This document shows, piece after piece, positions 1-7,413 of a DNA stretch of 13,920 nucleotides (positions are counted from its first letter, which is position 1; each line of letters starts with the position of its first letter). The notes under the pieces are model-generated. The model was not told where the DNA came from. It saw only the letters and a list, made by a program, of their open reading frames with translations, and ran no database searches. This stretch comes from Candidatus Omnitrophica bacterium UBA5776. GTDB taxonomy: Bacteria; Omnitrophota; Gorgyraeia; Gygaellales; Profunditerraquicolaceae. Both the position numbers and the translations under genes were made by a program. Location of the stretch: positions 9,193 through 23,112 of the forward strand of contig DIEK01000041.1 in the NCBI GenBank assembly GCA_002418595.1, in the 5' to 3' direction.

Positions 1-24
1 TTAAGTATTGTGTCCCCGGAATTA
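1..24. repeat. Copy of dispersed repeat abutting dnaB 3' end
   Basis: These 24 bases, with core GTATTGTGTCCCCGG, are the exact reverse complement of 12507-12530 and match 12553-12575 in direct orientation with one base missing. The repeat begins at the window edge, so its full extent is unknown. Read on the minus strand it starts at the dnaB stop codon: the TAA of dnaB (22-24) is part of the repeat. No transposase is in the window. From memory such elements resemble REP-type repeats linked to Y1 (REP-associated) transposases; that link is inference. Confidence 0.8.
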
Positions 25-1368
25 GAACTCTACCCGGGCGTAATTTTCGAAACGGGTATATTCTTTTATAAAGGAGAGTTTGACCGATCCGACCGGGCCG
101 TTGCGTTGTTTGGCGACTATGATTTCGGCGATACCTTGATTTTCCGGGGTGGGATTATAATATTCTTCCCTGAGAATAAGCACCACTACGTCCGCGTCCT
201 GCTCGATGGCTCCCGATTCCCTCAAATCCGATAACTGCGGGCGGTGGTCGTCGCGGCGCTCCACGGCGCGCGAAAGCTGGCTGATGGCGATAACCGGCAC
301 GTTCAGCTCTCTGGCCAGCGCCTTCAAAGAACGCGATATCTCGGATATTTCCTGCTGTCGGCTGTCGTCAGAACCGTTGCCGCTGGCGCGCATCAACTGC
401 AGGTAATCCAGGATTATAAACTGGATATCGTGGTGAGCCTTGAGCCTGCGCGCCTTGGCGCGCAGTTCCATTACCGAAATGCCCGGGGTATCGTCGATAT
501 AGATGGGCGCCTCGGAAAGCCGTCCGGCGGCCGCGGTAAGTTTAGGCCAGTCGGACGCGGAAAGGTATCCGGTCCTGACTTTATGGGCGTCGACTCTGGC
601 GTGAGAACAAAGCATCCTTTGCACGAGCTGTTCTTTGGACATTTCCAGGCTGAATATGGCGGTGGGCACCTTGGCGGATACCCCGGCGTATTCGGCCATA
701 GACAAAGCCAAAGCGCTCTTACCCATGGAAGGGCGCGCAGCCACGATCACCAGATCGGACGGCTGCATACCGGAGGTTATCGTGTCGAAATCCAGGAAAC
801 CTGTGGGGATACCGGTGACATGCGCCTTCTTCTGGTAGAGGCGATCGATATTCTCTATGCTGTCCTTGATGATCTCTTTCAGGTGGATGGCGCTTCCCCG
901 GTGGCGGCGGTCGCTCACTTCGAAGATGAGTTTCTCGGCGTTATCGACCACCTCGCGGACGTTCCCCTCGTTCTCGTAACAGGATGAGATGATTTTCGTG
1001 GCGCTGCTGATCAGCCCGCGCAGAACGCTTTTATCGCGCACTATCCCGCTGTAATGACGGATATTGGCCGCGCTCGGCACCGCGTTGACCATAGACGCCA
1101 GATAACTGGCTCCGCCGGTCTCCTCGAGTATCCCCTTGCGGCGCAGTTCGTCTGTCAGCGTGATAAGATCAACCGCCTTGTTGACGTTGAAAAGATCCAG
1201 TATGGTCTCGAATATCTTGCGGTGGGAGTCTTTATAGAAACATTCTTTACCGAGGTGCTCCGCGGCGACCGCTATCGCTTCTTCATCCATAAGCATGGAG
1301 CCGAGGACCGCCATTTCGGCGTCCAGGTTCTGCGGCGGGAGCTTCTCGATGGAACTTTCCGTAGGCAT
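22..1368 (-). CDS. dnaB: Replicative DNA helicase DnaB
   Basis: This is the hexameric replicative helicase that unwinds DNA at the fork and recruits primase. The 448-residue product has an N-terminal DnaB helical domain (about residues 8-110), then a RecA-like ATPase with Walker A ARPSMGKSA near 211-219, the catalytic-glutamate segment SLEM near 240-243, Walker B IILDYLQLM near 318-326, and the arginine-finger segment KQRNGP near 420. The frame is open 30 codons further upstream, but that extension is low-complexity and unlike DnaB, whereas MPTESSIEKLPPQNLDAE is typical of the family; I therefore start at 1368, although no strong ribosome binding site precedes it. It is the last gene of the rpsF-ssb-rpsR-rplI-dnaB cluster, 115 bases after rplI. 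Its TAA stop is supplied by the repeat at 1-24, so the terminal residues (YARVEF) end exactly at the repeat boundary. Confidence 0.96.
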   Translation of the reverse strand: MPTESSIEKLPPQNLDAEMAVLGSMLMDEEAIAVAAEHLGKECFYKDSHRKIFETILDLFNVNKAVDLITLTDELRRKGILEETGGASYLASMVNAVPSAANIRHYSGIVRDKSVLRGLISSATKIISSCYENEGNVREVVDNAEKLIFEVSDRRHRGSAIHLKEIIKDSIENIDRLYQKKAHVTGIPTGFLDFDTITSGMQPSDLVIVAARPSMGKSALALSMAEYAGVSAKVPTAIFSLEMSKEQLVQRMLCSHARVDAHKVRTGYLSASDWPKLTAAAGRLSEAPIYIDDTPGISVMELRAKARRLKAHHDIQFIILDYLQLMRASGNGSDDSRQQEISEISRSLKALARELNVPVIAISQLSRAVERRDDHRPQLSDLRESGAIEQDADVVVLILREEYYNPTPENQGIAEIIVAKQRNGPVGSVKLSFIKEYTRFENYARVEF

Positions 1369-1426
1369 GATTTTACAAAATGGGATGAGGGCCGAAGGAT
1401 GAAACGCGGGGCGCGCGAACCGCGAC

Positions 1427-1481
1427 GAAGGACGGAGAGCGGCACTTTCGTCCTTCATTCCTCATCATTCGTCTTTCATTC
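1427..1481. repeat. Short tandem and inverted repeats in rplI-dnaB spacer
   Basis: The 115-base spacer between rplI and dnaB holds two imperfect copies of a 16-base unit, CTTTCGTCCTTCATTC at 1445-1460 and CATTCGTCTTTCATTC at 1466-1481 (14 of 16 identical, period 21). The first also forms an inverted repeat with GAAGGACG at 1427-1434 (partner CGTCCTTC, 1449-1456). A related word, AAAGACGAAGGAT, occurs at 6752-6764 in another spacer. I see no gene and no clear terminator here. Confidence 0.6.
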
Positions 1482-1483
1482 AA

Positions 1484-1927
1484 TCACTTCTTGACCACCC
1501 ATACCTTGACCTTACCTTCAACTTCAGGGTGGAGTTTGACCGGAACTTCGTAAATCCCGAGGGCCCTGATAGGCTCCTCGAGCAGTATGTCGCTCTTCTG
1601 CAGGATAATGCCCTCGTCTTTCAAGGCCTGCAGGATATCCACGGAGGAGATACCGGCGTACAGTTTATCGTCCTCCTGCGTGAGCACCGGCATGGTCAAA
1701 GAGAGAGCCTCAAGGCGCGCGCGCGTCTTCTCGGCTTCATTCTTCAAGGCCTCCAGTTCTTTGGCCTTTTTCTTCATTTTCGCTTCCAGCGCCTTCAGAT
1801 TTCCCGGAGTGGAAGGAACCGCCAGCTTCCTGGGGAACAGAAAATTACGGGCGAACCCGTCTTTCACGTTGACCATGGCCCCCAGTTTGCCGACTTTCTC
1901 GATATTATCGGTAAGTATCACTTTCAT
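1484..1927 (-). CDS. rplI: 50S ribosomal protein bL9
   Basis: bL9 is a large-subunit protein that binds 23S rRNA near the L1 stalk and bridges adjacent ribosomes. The 147-residue length is normal for the family. The N-terminal RNA-binding domain carries the family signature in GAMVNVKDGFARNFLFPRK (about residues 16-34). It is followed by the long charged connecting helix (about 43-75, rich in K, E and A) and the C-terminal domain with LYAGISSVDI. The start at 1927 sits one base after the rpsR stop and is preceded by GAGGG eight bases upstream, inside the end of rpsR, which suggests translational coupling. Confidence 0.97.
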   Translation of the reverse strand: MKVILTDNIEKVGKLGAMVNVKDGFARNFLFPRKLAVPSTPGNLKALEAKMKKKAKELEALKNEAEKTRARLEALSLTMPVLTQEDDKLYAGISSVDILQALKDEGIILQKSDILLEEPIRALGIYEVPVKLHPEVEGKVKVWVVKK

Positions 1928-1928
1928 T

Positions 1929-2198
1929 TTAAGCCCTCGAATAAGGTAACAGGGCCAGGAACCTCGCCCTTTTGATTGCGGTCACAAGTCTCCTCTGATG
2001 CTTGGCGCAATTCCCCGAGAGACGGCTGGCAACAATCTTGCCTCTGTCCCTCATGAAGAATTCGAGCCTCTTGATGTCTTTGTAATCTATGTTTTCCATC
2101 TTGTCGGCGCAGAAACGGCAGATCCTCTTGCGGCCGGAAGAACCGGAATCCTTTCTTCTCTTGTTTCTGTTAGGCGTTTTCCTGATTTTCTCTTTCAT
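1929..2198 (-). CDS. rpsR: 30S ribosomal protein bS18, zinc-binding form
   Basis: bS18 pairs with bS6 on the small-subunit platform. The product is 89 residues, slightly longer than the usual ~75 because of a basic N-terminal tail ([18 protein letters not shown]). A possible zinc site is visible: C27-x2-C30 in CRFC, then C64-x2-H67 in GNCAKH. The family core [18 protein letters not shown] and the closing [10 protein letters not shown] segment are intact. The ATG at 2198 has a good ribosome binding site (GAGGAG, eight bases upstream) that lies inside ssb, so rpsR overlaps the end of ssb by 29 bases. This overlap is longer than usual and is linked to the atypical ssb C terminus. Confidence 0.96.
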   Translation of the reverse strand: MKEKIRKTPNRNKRRKDSGSSGRKRICRFCADKMENIDYKDIKRLEFFMRDRGKIVASRLSGNCAKHQRRLVTAIKRARFLALLPYSRA

Positions 2199-2619
2199 TG
2201 AACTTCTCCTCGCTTTCTCCCATCCATTCAGCTTCAGTGGAATGTTCCATATTCGTCTCTGCCGGCGCCGCCGCTCCGTCCCTGGCCCCGCCTCCGCCGA
2301 GGAATTGCACCCGCTCGGCCCTCACTTCTATCGTGCTGCGTTTTTGCCCGCTGGCGTCTTCCCAGGAACGCGACTGCAGGCGCCCCTCGATGAAAACCGG
2401 ACTGCCTTTGCGCAGATACTGATTGCAGGTCTCGGCCTGCTTATCCCAGACTACCGCCGTCACGAAACAGGTCTCTTCTTTTAATTCCTGGTTCCTATCC
2501 TTGAACCTGCGGTTGACTGCCAGGCGAAGGTTAACCACTCCGGTCCCCTGCGGGGTATAACGCAACTCCGGATCCTTAGTCAGATTGCCGATAAGAAACA
2601 CCCGGTTAAAATTAGCCAT
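2170..2619 (-). CDS. ssb: Single-stranded DNA-binding protein SSB
   Basis: SSB coats single-stranded DNA during replication, repair and recombination. The 149-residue product opens with the typical OB-fold start [20 protein letters not shown] and continues through [20 protein letters not shown] and [18 protein letters not shown] to about residue 108. A glycine/alanine-rich and acidic tail follows. The tail ends in ENQENA instead of the DDDIPF-like acidic tip by which most bacterial SSBs recruit partner proteins; I checked the minus-strand reading and the stop at 2170-2172 is in frame with no obvious nearby tip sequence. The start is preceded by a strong GGGGGAGG. The gene lies 33 bases after rpsF and overlaps rpsR by 29 bases. 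Confidence 0.96.
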   Translation of the reverse strand: MANFNRVFLIGNLTKDPELRYTPQGTGVVNLRLAVNRRFKDRNQELKEETCFVTAVVWDKQAETCNQYLRKGSPVFIEGRLQSRSWEDASGQKRSTIEVRAERVQFLGGGGARDGAAAPAETNMEHSTEAEWMGESEEKFNERENQENA

Positions 2620-2652
2620 ATCGCATCCTCCCCCGCCCGGTTAGAAAAGCAA

Positions 2653-2946
2653 TTACTTGCTCTCATGCACGGTTATAAGCGTCCTCAACACGTTATCGTT
2701 CAGTTTATACACCCCGAGTATCTTTTCTATAGCCCCGGGAGCAGCCGAGAAATCGATCAGATAATAAACGCCCTCCGCGTGCTTCTTGATGGAGAACTGC
2801 AGTTTCTTGCGCTCGGCCCAGACTCCCGCCTGCGCCACGGTCCCCGTGTTTGCGGTTATCGTATCCGTAAGCTGCGCCAGAACGGCCTTCCTCTCGTCTT
2901 CGGAAAGTTCCGGCTTCATGATCACCATAGCTTCATACTTATTCAT
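2653..2946 (-). CDS. rpsF: 30S ribosomal protein bS6
   Basis: bS6 binds the central domain of 16S rRNA as a heterodimer with bS18. The 97-residue protein has the ferredoxin-like bS6 fold signatures: MNKYEAMVIMKPELSEDER at the start, the strand-turn segment VWAERKKLQFSIKKHAEGVYYLIDF in the middle, and NDNVLRTLITV near the end. A good ribosome binding site (AAGGAGC, about eight bases upstream) supports the ATG at 2946. It is the first gene of the rpsF-ssb-rpsR-rplI-dnaB cluster and follows pth after 63 bases. In other bacteria the S6:S18 complex can bind the rpsF leader at a CCG-bearing hairpin; I see no CCG in the transcript of this short leader. Confidence 0.97.
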   Translation of the reverse strand: MNKYEAMVIMKPELSEDERKAVLAQLTDTITANTGTVAQAGVWAERKKLQFSIKKHAEGVYYLIDFSAAPGAIEKILGVYKLNDNVLRTLITVHESK

Positions 2947-3009
2947 CCTGTCTTGCTCCTTTTCTATTCTTACTGTTATCCCGCTCCGCCTGGCTGAAGT
3001 AAAACCGGC

Positions 3010-3597
3010 TTAAGACCCCGGGATTTCCGGGCGGAGAGGATTGAAACGATTCATCGCCTTCTCCGTTCCTTCCGTAAGCCAAGTCTTGCAACACTCTATA
3101 GCCGTCTCCAGTACTCCCGGCAGGGAGCCTTTTTCAAACGGACCGAATTTCTCAAGAACGTATACGGCAGCGTCCGTCCCGGCGGCCGGTCTGCCTATCC
3201 CCATCCGCAGACGGCAGAAGTTTCCATTCCCCAGGGATTCGATTATCGAAGCTATCCCCTTATGCCCTCCGGAGGACCCGCCGCGCTTGATCCGAAGCGT
3301 CCCGAAATCTAAATCCATATCATCGCAGACGACCAGAAGTTCGTAACCGCCCTTGCCGTATTTGGCGGCCATGGCCTTCACCGCGCGCCCCGATAAGTTC
3401 ATATACGTGTACGGCAAGGCCAGGACGACTTCCTCTCCGCAGAAAGTTCCGCGGGCGATAAATGAATACACGCCGCTGTCCCGCCTGAAAGACAGCCCGG
3501 CTTCGCATCCCAGCGCCTGCACCAGAAAGTTGCCCAGGTTATGCCTGGTATTCACGTATTCTTTCCCGGGATTCCCCAGGCCGACGATGAATTTCAT
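3010..3597 (-). CDS. pth: Peptidyl-tRNA hydrolase
   Basis: Pth cleaves peptidyl-tRNA released by drop-off, freeing tRNA for reuse. The 195-residue product has the family landmarks in order: IVGLGNPGKEY with N9, the catalytic histidine H19 in NTRHNLGNF, YTYMNLSG with N67, and the acidic segment CDDMDLDFG holding D93. The conserved GGHNG loop appears as GGHKG (lysine in place of the asparagine seen in E. coli), a substitution also found in other lineages as far as I recall. It lies four bases downstream of rplY and 63 bases upstream of rpsF, which is the standard prs-rplY-pth order. Confidence 0.96.
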   Translation of the reverse strand: MKFIVGLGNPGKEYVNTRHNLGNFLVQALGCEAGLSFRRDSGVYSFIARGTFCGEEVVLALPYTYMNLSGRAVKAMAAKYGKGGYELLVVCDDMDLDFGTLRIKRGGSSGGHKGIASIIESLGNGNFCRLRMGIGRPAAGTDAAVYVLEKFGPFEKGSLPGVLETAIECCKTWLTEGTEKAMNRFNPLRPEIPGS

Positions 3598-3601
3598 CGG
3601 T

Positions 3602-4276
3602 TTACTTCTTCTCTTTGTCCTTGGATTCTTCCGCGGGCGCTTCTTTTTTCTCTTTTATGACTTCCGGCTCGGCCTTCGCTTCACCCTCCGCCGCCGCTTC
3701 TTCCTCCGCCGCCTGCACCGTCGGAGCCGCGACCGTAAAGAGCACGCTTTCCGGTTCGGTCAGGGCCTTTACCCCGGACGGAAGATTCAGATCCTTGACG
3801 TGTATGGATTCGCCGAGTTTCAGTCCGCTGATGTCCACTTCTATCTTTTCAGGGATATCGGTAGGAAGACACTCCACCTCTATTTCCCAGAGGATATGCT
3901 CCAGCGACCCGCCTTCCTGCTTCACACCCGCAGGTTCGCCGTTGCCGATGATCGGCACATTCAAACGCAGTTTTTTGTCCATCGAAATAGAGTTGAAATC
4001 GACGTGGATGATATCCTCGTGCAGCGGATCCAGCTGTATGTCTTTTATAAGACAGGGTTTCTCCGCCTCGCCTTCTATCTTCAAGGTCACGAGCGCATTC
4101 TCCAGCCTGTGTTTATGCACCAGGTCGAAAAGCTGGCGCATAGAGACCTGCACGGAGCGCCCTTCCTTGCCTTCTCCGTAAATGACCGCCGGAATAAAAC
4201 CTTTATCGCGGAGCGCCTTGACCTTGCTCCTGCCGATCTCGGCCCTGACCTCGACGTTAAGAAACATTTTTTCCAT
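3602..4276 (-). CDS. rplY: 50S ribosomal protein bL25, CTC-type
   Basis: This is the 5S rRNA-binding ribosomal protein in its long general-stress (CTC/TL5) form. The 224-residue product has the N-terminal L25 domain (about 1-93: VEVRAEIGRSKVKALRD, IPAVIYGEGKE, DPLHEDIIHVDF) and the C-terminal beta domain (about 95-185: VPIIGNGEPAGVKQEGGSLEHIL, HVKDLNLPSGVK). It ends in a strongly charged alanine/glutamate/lysine tail of about 40 residues. The frame is open to a GTG at 4282, but the ATG at 4276 is better placed behind AGAGAGG (eight bases), so I start there. The gene sits between prs and pth with only four bases to pth. Confidence 0.95.
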   Translation of the reverse strand: MEKMFLNVEVRAEIGRSKVKALRDKGFIPAVIYGEGKEGRSVQVSMRQLFDLVHKHRLENALVTLKIEGEAEKPCLIKDIQLDPLHEDIIHVDFNSISMDKKLRLNVPIIGNGEPAGVKQEGGSLEHILWEIEVECLPTDIPEKIEVDISGLKLGESIHVKDLNLPSGVKALTEPESVLFTVAAPTVQAAEEEAAAEGEAKAEPEVIKEKKEAPAEESKDKEKK

Positions 4277-4406
4277 TACCACTACCTCTCTTCCTTATGC
4301 AGTACTGCCTTGTGCTTGAATACCGGAGTAAAGCCCGCCGCGGCTGCCGCCCGGCGGACATTGACCTGCTTCCGCTGATCGGCGGCCTGGACGCTCGGGG
4401 GAAACT

Positions 4407-5345
4407 CTAATCGAACAGAGAGCTTACCGACTCCTCGTTATGTATCCTTCTTATCGCCTCTCCCAACAGAGCCGCGACCGACAACGTTCTTAACCGCGGA
4501 TGCGTCCTGTTGCCTCCGGAGGGGATACTGTCTGTGATAACCAGTTCCTCGAGCCAGCGGCAGGCATCCAGGCGCTCCATAGCCGGACCAGAAAGCACCC
4601 CGTGGGTAATACCCGCCCTGATCGACCTGGCTTTATGCTTATGCAATATCTCCACCGCTTCGAAAAGCGAACTGCCGGTGGCTACCAAATCGTCTACGAT
4701 AAGAACATCTTTTCCTTCCACATCGCCCAATATATGCACGACCTCGGCCTTGTCCGGCGATACCCGCCTTTTGTCTATAATTGCCAGCGACGCCATCAGC
4801 CTCTTGGCATACGACCTCGCCATTTTTATGCTGCCGACATCGGGAGATACCACCACGACATTCTGTAATCCCAGGCTCTGGATGTAATCTATGAAAACCC
4901 CCACGGCGAACAGATGGTCCACCGGGATATCGAAAAATCCCTGTATCTGCCCGGCGTGCAGGTCCATTGTCAGCACCCTGTTTGCCCCGGCGGTTGTCAA
5001 GAGATTAGCCACGAGCTTGGCGCTGATGGGAACGCGCGGCTGGTCTTTCCTGTCCTGCCTGGCGTAACCGAAATAAGGCATCACCGCGGTTATGCGCTGG
5101 CTGGATGCCCTCTTGAGGGCATCGATCATCACCAGCAGCTCTACCAGGTTCTCATTCACCGGAGGGCAAGTCGGCTGAACGATAAAAACATCCTTGCCCC
5201 GGATATTGTCGTTTATCTTTACCCTTACCTCGCCCTCGCTGAATCTGCCTACCATCGCATCCGAGACATCTATCTTGAGGTAATTGCAGATGCTCTTAGC
5301 CAGTTCAGGATGAGCGTTACCGGTGAATACCGCGAGTTTATTCAT
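4407..5345 (-). CDS. prs: Ribose-phosphate pyrophosphokinase
   Basis: Prs converts ribose 5-phosphate and ATP into PRPP, the precursor of purines, pyrimidines, NAD and histidine (HisG, also in this window, uses PRPP). The 312-residue length is that of class I enzymes. Visible motifs are GRFSEGEVRVKI (33-44), the ATP-loop region YFGYARQDRKDQPR (91-104), the metal-binding TMDLHAGQIQGFF (126-138), and the PRPP loop VDDLVATGSS (217-226). In the last, the acidic residue of the usual VDDM-I-D-T consensus is alanine at 222. The gene follows glmU by 87 bases. That gap contains a T7 tract in the transcript but no convincing hairpin before it. A GGAGG sits 12 bases before the ATG, with a closer GGAAAGAG. 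Confidence 0.96.
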   Translation of the reverse strand: MNKLAVFTGNAHPELAKSICNYLKIDVSDAMVGRFSEGEVRVKINDNIRGKDVFIVQPTCPPVNENLVELLVMIDALKRASSQRITAVMPYFGYARQDRKDQPRVPISAKLVANLLTTAGANRVLTMDLHAGQIQGFFDIPVDHLFAVGVFIDYIQSLGLQNVVVVSPDVGSIKMARSYAKRLMASLAIIDKRRVSPDKAEVVHILGDVEGKDVLIVDDLVATGSSLFEAVEILHKHKARSIRAGITHGVLSGPAMERLDACRWLEELVITDSIPSGGNRTHPRLRTLSVAALLGEAIRRIHNEESVSSLFD

Positions 5346-5432
5346 CTCTTTCCGATTCCTCCGTATGGCAAAAAAACTTGGTCTTGGAATGACGCTCCCT
5401 GGCTTGAGAACCGGGGATCTCTGCGCCGCGAT

Positions 5433-6701
5433 TTACCGCCGCTTACTCCTGTTCAAAACCCTCGCCGGCACTCCCGCCACCACTCCTCCGTCCGGGACGC
5501 TGCGCCCCCTGGTGACTACGGAACCGGCGCCGGTTTTCGCGCCCCTGCCTACGCGGACCGGGGCGATCAACACCGTGTCCGAACCGATGAAGGCGTTATC
5601 TCCTATCACCGTATTGTGCTTGTTGACGCCGTCAAAATTAGCGGTCACCGTTCCGGCGCCGATATTGGCGCCGCGCCCGACGCGCGTATCGCCAAGATAG
5701 GAGAAATGCTTCACAAAGACGTTCTCTCCCACGTTGGCCCGCACCATTTCTATAAAATTCCCGGCGCAGACATTGTCCGCCAAACGGGTCCCTTCACGCA
5801 AATGCGCGAACGGCCCTATCGAACAGTTTTTCCCGATTTTAACATCCCTTTCTATGACTGTAAAGGGATAAATAACGGTATCTTCGCCTATCTTCGTGCC
5901 GTGATTGATGAAGACCGTCTCCGGCGCCGTCAGGCTGACGCCCTGCTTCATATAGCTCTCGTTCAGGCGCGCCTGCATTATAACGTTCGCGGCCGCCAGC
6001 TCGACTCGAGAATTGACTCCCATTCCCTCGCGATTATCCTTGACACGCATCCCGCCGATCGCCTTGCCCATCGAATACAATATCCCTATGCAATCGGTGA
6101 GATAATACTCTTTCTTGCGGTTACGCGGCTTTACTTTTTTCAGGCTCGCGGCCAGGCAGTCTTTGTCGAAACAGACTACCCCGGTATTGATCTCCTTGAT
6201 CTCTTTCTGGTAACCGTCGGCCTCCGCCGCTTCCACGATGCCGCTTATGGCGGAATACTCGTCCCTGACGATCCTGCCGTATTCGGCCGCGTCCTCCACC
6301 AGCGCGGTCAGCACCGTGGCCGCGGTCCCGCTCCTGCGGTGTTCCGCGGCCAGCTTCTTCAATGTGTCCGCCTTAAGCAAGGGCATATCGCCGTAAAGCA
6401 CGATGACGTCGCCGCTAAAGTCCTTAAGCAGACCAAGCGCCTGAGACACCGCGGAAGCCGTGCCGTTTATCTCTTTTTGCACGGCGATACGGACATTGCC
6501 GGACAGATAGGCGGCGACCTGCTCGTGCTTGTATCCCAAGACGGCCACGCATGGTCCGGTCTTGAATTCATCGGCCTGATCCAAAACATATCTCAGCATC
6601 GGCCTGCCGCAGAGAGGATGCAGCACTTTCGGCAGGCTCGAACGCATGCGCGTGCTCTTACCGGCGGCGAGGATAATACAGGCTGTCTTGCGTGATCTCA
6701 T
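5433..6701 (-). CDS. glmU: Bifunctional GlmU: GlcNAc-1-P uridyltransferase / GlcN-1-P acetyltransferase
   Basis: GlmU makes UDP-GlcNAc for peptidoglycan. The N-terminal pyrophosphorylase domain (1-~225) shows LAAGKSTRM at 11-19, the active-site lysine in LPKVLHPLCG, LYGDMPLL with D105, EINTGV and EYYLTD. A left-handed beta-helix follows (about 245-410) with hexapeptide turns and the acetyltransferase centre KHFSYLGD, whose H332 matches E. coli H363, then NIGAGTVTANFDGVNK. At 422 residues it is about 30 shorter than typical and ends in VAGVPARVLNRSKRR without the usual C-terminal tail. The position of E. coli K351 reads valine (EMVRA), so acetyltransferase substrate binding may differ. Upstream is only a weak ribosome binding site (CCGGA). 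Its neighbours prs, rplY and pth are the classical partners. Confidence 0.93.
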   Translation of the reverse strand: MRSRKTACIILAAGKSTRMRSSLPKVLHPLCGRPMLRYVLDQADEFKTGPCVAVLGYKHEQVAAYLSGNVRIAVQKEINGTASAVSQALGLLKDFSGDVIVLYGDMPLLKADTLKKLAAEHRRSGTAATVLTALVEDAAEYGRIVRDEYSAISGIVEAAEADGYQKEIKEINTGVVCFDKDCLAASLKKVKPRNRKKEYYLTDCIGILYSMGKAIGGMRVKDNREGMGVNSRVELAAANVIMQARLNESYMKQGVSLTAPETVFINHGTKIGEDTVIYPFTVIERDVKIGKNCSIGPFAHLREGTRLADNVCAGNFIEMVRANVGENVFVKHFSYLGDTRVGRGANIGAGTVTANFDGVNKHNTVIGDNAFIGSDTVLIAPVRVGRGAKTGAGSVVTRGRSVPDGGVVAGVPARVLNRSKRR

Positions 6702-6778
6702 TATTTATTCCGGATCCGGGTTAAAAAACCTTATTTCGTCATCCTGGGTTAAAGACGAAGGATATACTTAATAACACC

Positions 6779-7120
6779 CTACAGTTTCTTGTTACGCGAA
6801 ATCAGTTTAATTTGATACTTAAAAATCGGCAATTTATTCCGGACGATATCCCACACCACTTCAACATCAACACCAAAATACTCGTGCGCCAGGATATCCC
6901 GTAAGCCGGAGATTTTCTTCCATTCAACTTCCGGGCTTTCTTCTTTAATCTCACCCGGAATATTTTTAACGGCTTCTCCGATTATTTCAAGATTACGCAC
7001 AATACCGTCAAGAATAAGGGTATCCCTTTTGAGTTCTTCAAGAGTCACTTCTTTGGCATACCGCTCAATTCGTTTTATCGCTTCAGATACATCATCAAGA
7101 TATAATTTATAATTACGCAT
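6779..7120 (-). CDS. hepT: HepT-like HEPN toxin (DUF86 family)
   Basis: This 113-residue, mostly helical protein carries the HEPN ribonuclease motif R-x4-H-x-Y as [10 protein letters not shown] (R74, H79, Y81), in the context typical of HepT/DUF86 proteins ([15 protein letters not shown] earlier, [13 protein letters not shown] later). In characterised HepT/MntA pairs HepT is an RNase toxin and the nucleotidyltransferase partner adds AMP to the motif tyrosine to silence it; the tyrosine is present here. Its ATG overlaps the end of the mntA-like gene by eight bases, the standard arrangement. The cassette is far more A+T-rich than its neighbours and sits in an otherwise conserved housekeeping block, suggesting horizontal acquisition. 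Confidence 0.93.
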   Translation of the reverse strand: MRNYKLYLDDVSEAIKRIERYAKEVTLEELKRDTLILDGIVRNLEIIGEAVKNIPGEIKEESPEVEWKKISGLRDILAHEYFGVDVEVVWDIVRNKLPIFKYQIKLISRNKKL

Positions 7121-7406
7121 ATTTTACTTCGGAAAGCACTTTATTTTTAATTTGCGCTTTCAAAGCATCCTTAATTACCAAATCTATTTTACGATGAAAC
7201 AATTTTTCCAGGAAGAATTTAAGATCCATATAATTATCGAATGTCTTATCGCCTTTATTGAATTCAACGAGAATATCTATATCGCTCTTCGGGTGTTGCC
7301 CTGAACGCGCAAAAGACCCGAAAAGACCGACCTTTCTAACCCCATAATTCTTCAGGTCGTTGGAATGCTGTTTTATTTTTGTTAATATTTCTGTTTTGGG
7401 CGACAT
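7113..7406 (-). CDS. mntA: MntA-like minimal nucleotidyltransferase antitoxin
   Basis: This 97-residue protein belongs to the minimal nucleotidyltransferase (MNT) family. It has the GS-x-DxD signature [20 protein letters not shown] (30-49) with D42 and D44, and a third acidic residue in KIDLVI (D75), so the catalytic triad looks complete. In the HepT/MntA system it neutralises the toxin by transferring AMP to the HEPN tyrosine; I infer the same role from its pairing with the gene at 6779-7120. It begins seven bases after the stop of the membrane protein gene at 7414, so the three probably share one transcript. The ribosome binding site is weak. Confidence 0.93.
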   Translation of the reverse strand: MSPKTEILTKIKQHSNDLKNYGVRKVGLFGSFARSGQHPKSDIDILVEFNKGDKTFDNYMDLKFFLEKLFHRKIDLVIKDALKAQIKNKVLSEVKYA

Positions 7407-7413
7407 AATTGCT

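Noticed and set aside
2975..3003. Promoter upstream of rpsF (TTTACT, 17 bases, GATAAC)
   Set aside because: Spacing is right but both hexamers deviate from consensus and pth is only 63 bases away; too weak to list.
4277..4406. Possible small gene or hairpin terminator between prs and rplY
   Set aside because: CCGCC/GGCGG can pair but no U tract follows, and no frame has a ribosome binding site or recognisable protein.
5346..5432. Terminator between glmU and prs (T7 tract in the transcript)
   Set aside because: No stable stem immediately precedes the T tract, and the two genes are usually co-transcribed.
4914..6695. A very long open frame on the plus strand across prs and glmU
   Set aside because: It is antisense to two clear conserved enzymes, its translation is arginine/histidine-rich and matches nothing I know; it is a by-product of G+C-rich codon use.
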